Shown: in pieces, positions 13,294 to 13,761 of the stretch
How positions within the stretch are numbered: the first letter of the stretch is position 1
Layout of the letters: the number at the start of each line of letters is the position of its first letter
Origin: Paracoccaceae bacterium
GTDB taxonomy: Bacteria; Pseudomonadota; Alphaproteobacteria; Rhodobacterales; Rhodobacteraceae
Length of the DNA stretch: 13,761 nt
Reading direction: 5' to 3'
Assembly: GCA_016764835.1 (NCBI GenBank)
Contig: JAESRD010000120.1
Span: 1-13,761 of the forward strand
Notes under the pieces: model-generated
Database searches by the model: none
What the model saw: only the letters and a program-made list of their open reading frames with translations
Told to the model about the DNA's origin: nothing
Made by a program: the position numbers and the translations under genes

Positions 13294-13761
13294 GGCGCAT
13301 CTCCTTGGCCTTTGAGCAGGCCAACGAAGATATCTTCGAGGCTGGATTGCTGGGTTTCTAGGTCAGTCATTTGCAGACCTGCTGTCTGAAGATCATTAAG
13401 CAGCGCCGTGATCCCGGTGCGTTCGGCCTTGATATCATAGGCATAAAGCAGCGCGTGGCCGTCATCGGCCAGTTCAAGCCCGCGCCCGGCCAGCGCCTCG
13501 GGCACCTGTGCGATCGGCGCGCTCAGGCTGATTTTCAGCTGCTTTTGCCCCATCTGGCTCATGAGCGTGGCCTTGTCTTCGACCAACAGGATTTTACCAT
13601 CGGCAATCACGGCAATCCGGTCGGCCATCAGCTCGGCTTCTTGAATGTAATGCGTGGTCAGGATGATAGTGACGCCCTGCGCCCGCAGCCCGGCTACGGT
13701 TTCCCACATGCTATTGCGCAGCTCGACGTCAACGCCTGCTGTTGGCTCATCAAGGAACAGG
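13290..13761 (-). CDS. ABC transporter ATP-binding protein, C-terminal part (YadG-like)
   Basis: This gene runs off the right edge of the window. The 156 visible residues begin in the Walker B motif ([11 protein letters not shown]), continue through the D-loop and the switch histidine ([10 protein letters not shown]), and end with the ~100-residue C-terminal extension usual in ABC-2 ATPases. The ATG at 13709 is internal, since the frame is open to the edge. Walker A and the ABC signature lie outside. It powers the permease encoded next; the TGA stop overlaps the permease GTG (GTGA), so translation is coupled. Confidence 0.92.
   Translation of the reverse strand, partial: LFLDEPTAGVDVELRNSMWETVAGLRAQGVTIILTTHYIQEAELMADRIAVIADGKILLVEDKATLMSQMGQKQLKISLSAPIAQVPEALAGRGLELADDGHALLYAYDIKAERTGITALLNDLQTAGLQMTDLETQQSSLEDIFVGLLKGQGDAP

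Overview
This window looks like chromosomal DNA from an alphaproteobacterium of the Rhodobacterales (Roseobacter/Rhodobacter group). The evidence is the protein sequences themselves, the gene order uvrC-pgsA-moaD-moaE, a phaA-phaB pair, high-GC codon use and strong AGGAG-type ribosome binding sites. No database search was possible, so the lineage is inferred from familiarity with these families. I see no rRNA, tRNA, CRISPR array, phage gene, transposase or IS end.

Layout. At the left edge on the + strand are the 3' end of a TrmN6/YfiC-like tRNA methyltransferase and a short coiled-coil gene of the YdcH/DUF465 type. The latter meets, stop to stop, a minus-strand YddG-like DMT exporter, which follows a SHOCT-domain gene. 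A clear intrinsic terminator separates these from phaB. phaB and phaA convert acetyl-CoA to (R)-3-hydroxybutyryl-CoA, the monomer supply for polyhydroxybutyrate; their intergenic region carries two inverted repeats. Next comes an EAL-domain gene cut by an in-frame amber codon (a pseudogene as read). Divergent from it is tag (3-methyladenine glycosylase I), whose 3' end overlaps the end of moaE.

The rest is all on the minus strand. One cluster is uvrC-pgsA-moaD-moaE (nucleotide excision repair, phospholipid synthesis, molybdopterin synthase). A perfect 20-bp tandem duplication sits exactly at the pgsA/moaD junction. Upstream of uvrC is a 278-bp AT-rich intergenic stretch with two DnaA-box-like sequences. 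Beyond it is a tightly packed run: ABC-2 ATPase (partial), ABC-2 permease, S49 peptidase, a 57-aa membrane-anchored zinc-ribbon protein, a CaCA-family Ca2+/Na+ antiporter, and a pteridine-reductase-like SDR. Several of its junctions are 0-6 nt apart or overlap, so translation is probably coupled.

Most of the window is housekeeping DNA, and I do not see a convincing new defence or biosynthetic system. The items most worth a second look are the 20-bp duplication with its 7-codon mini-ORF, the small zinc-ribbon gene, the amber-split EAL gene, the AT-rich DnaA-box region, and the repeats between phaA and phaB.
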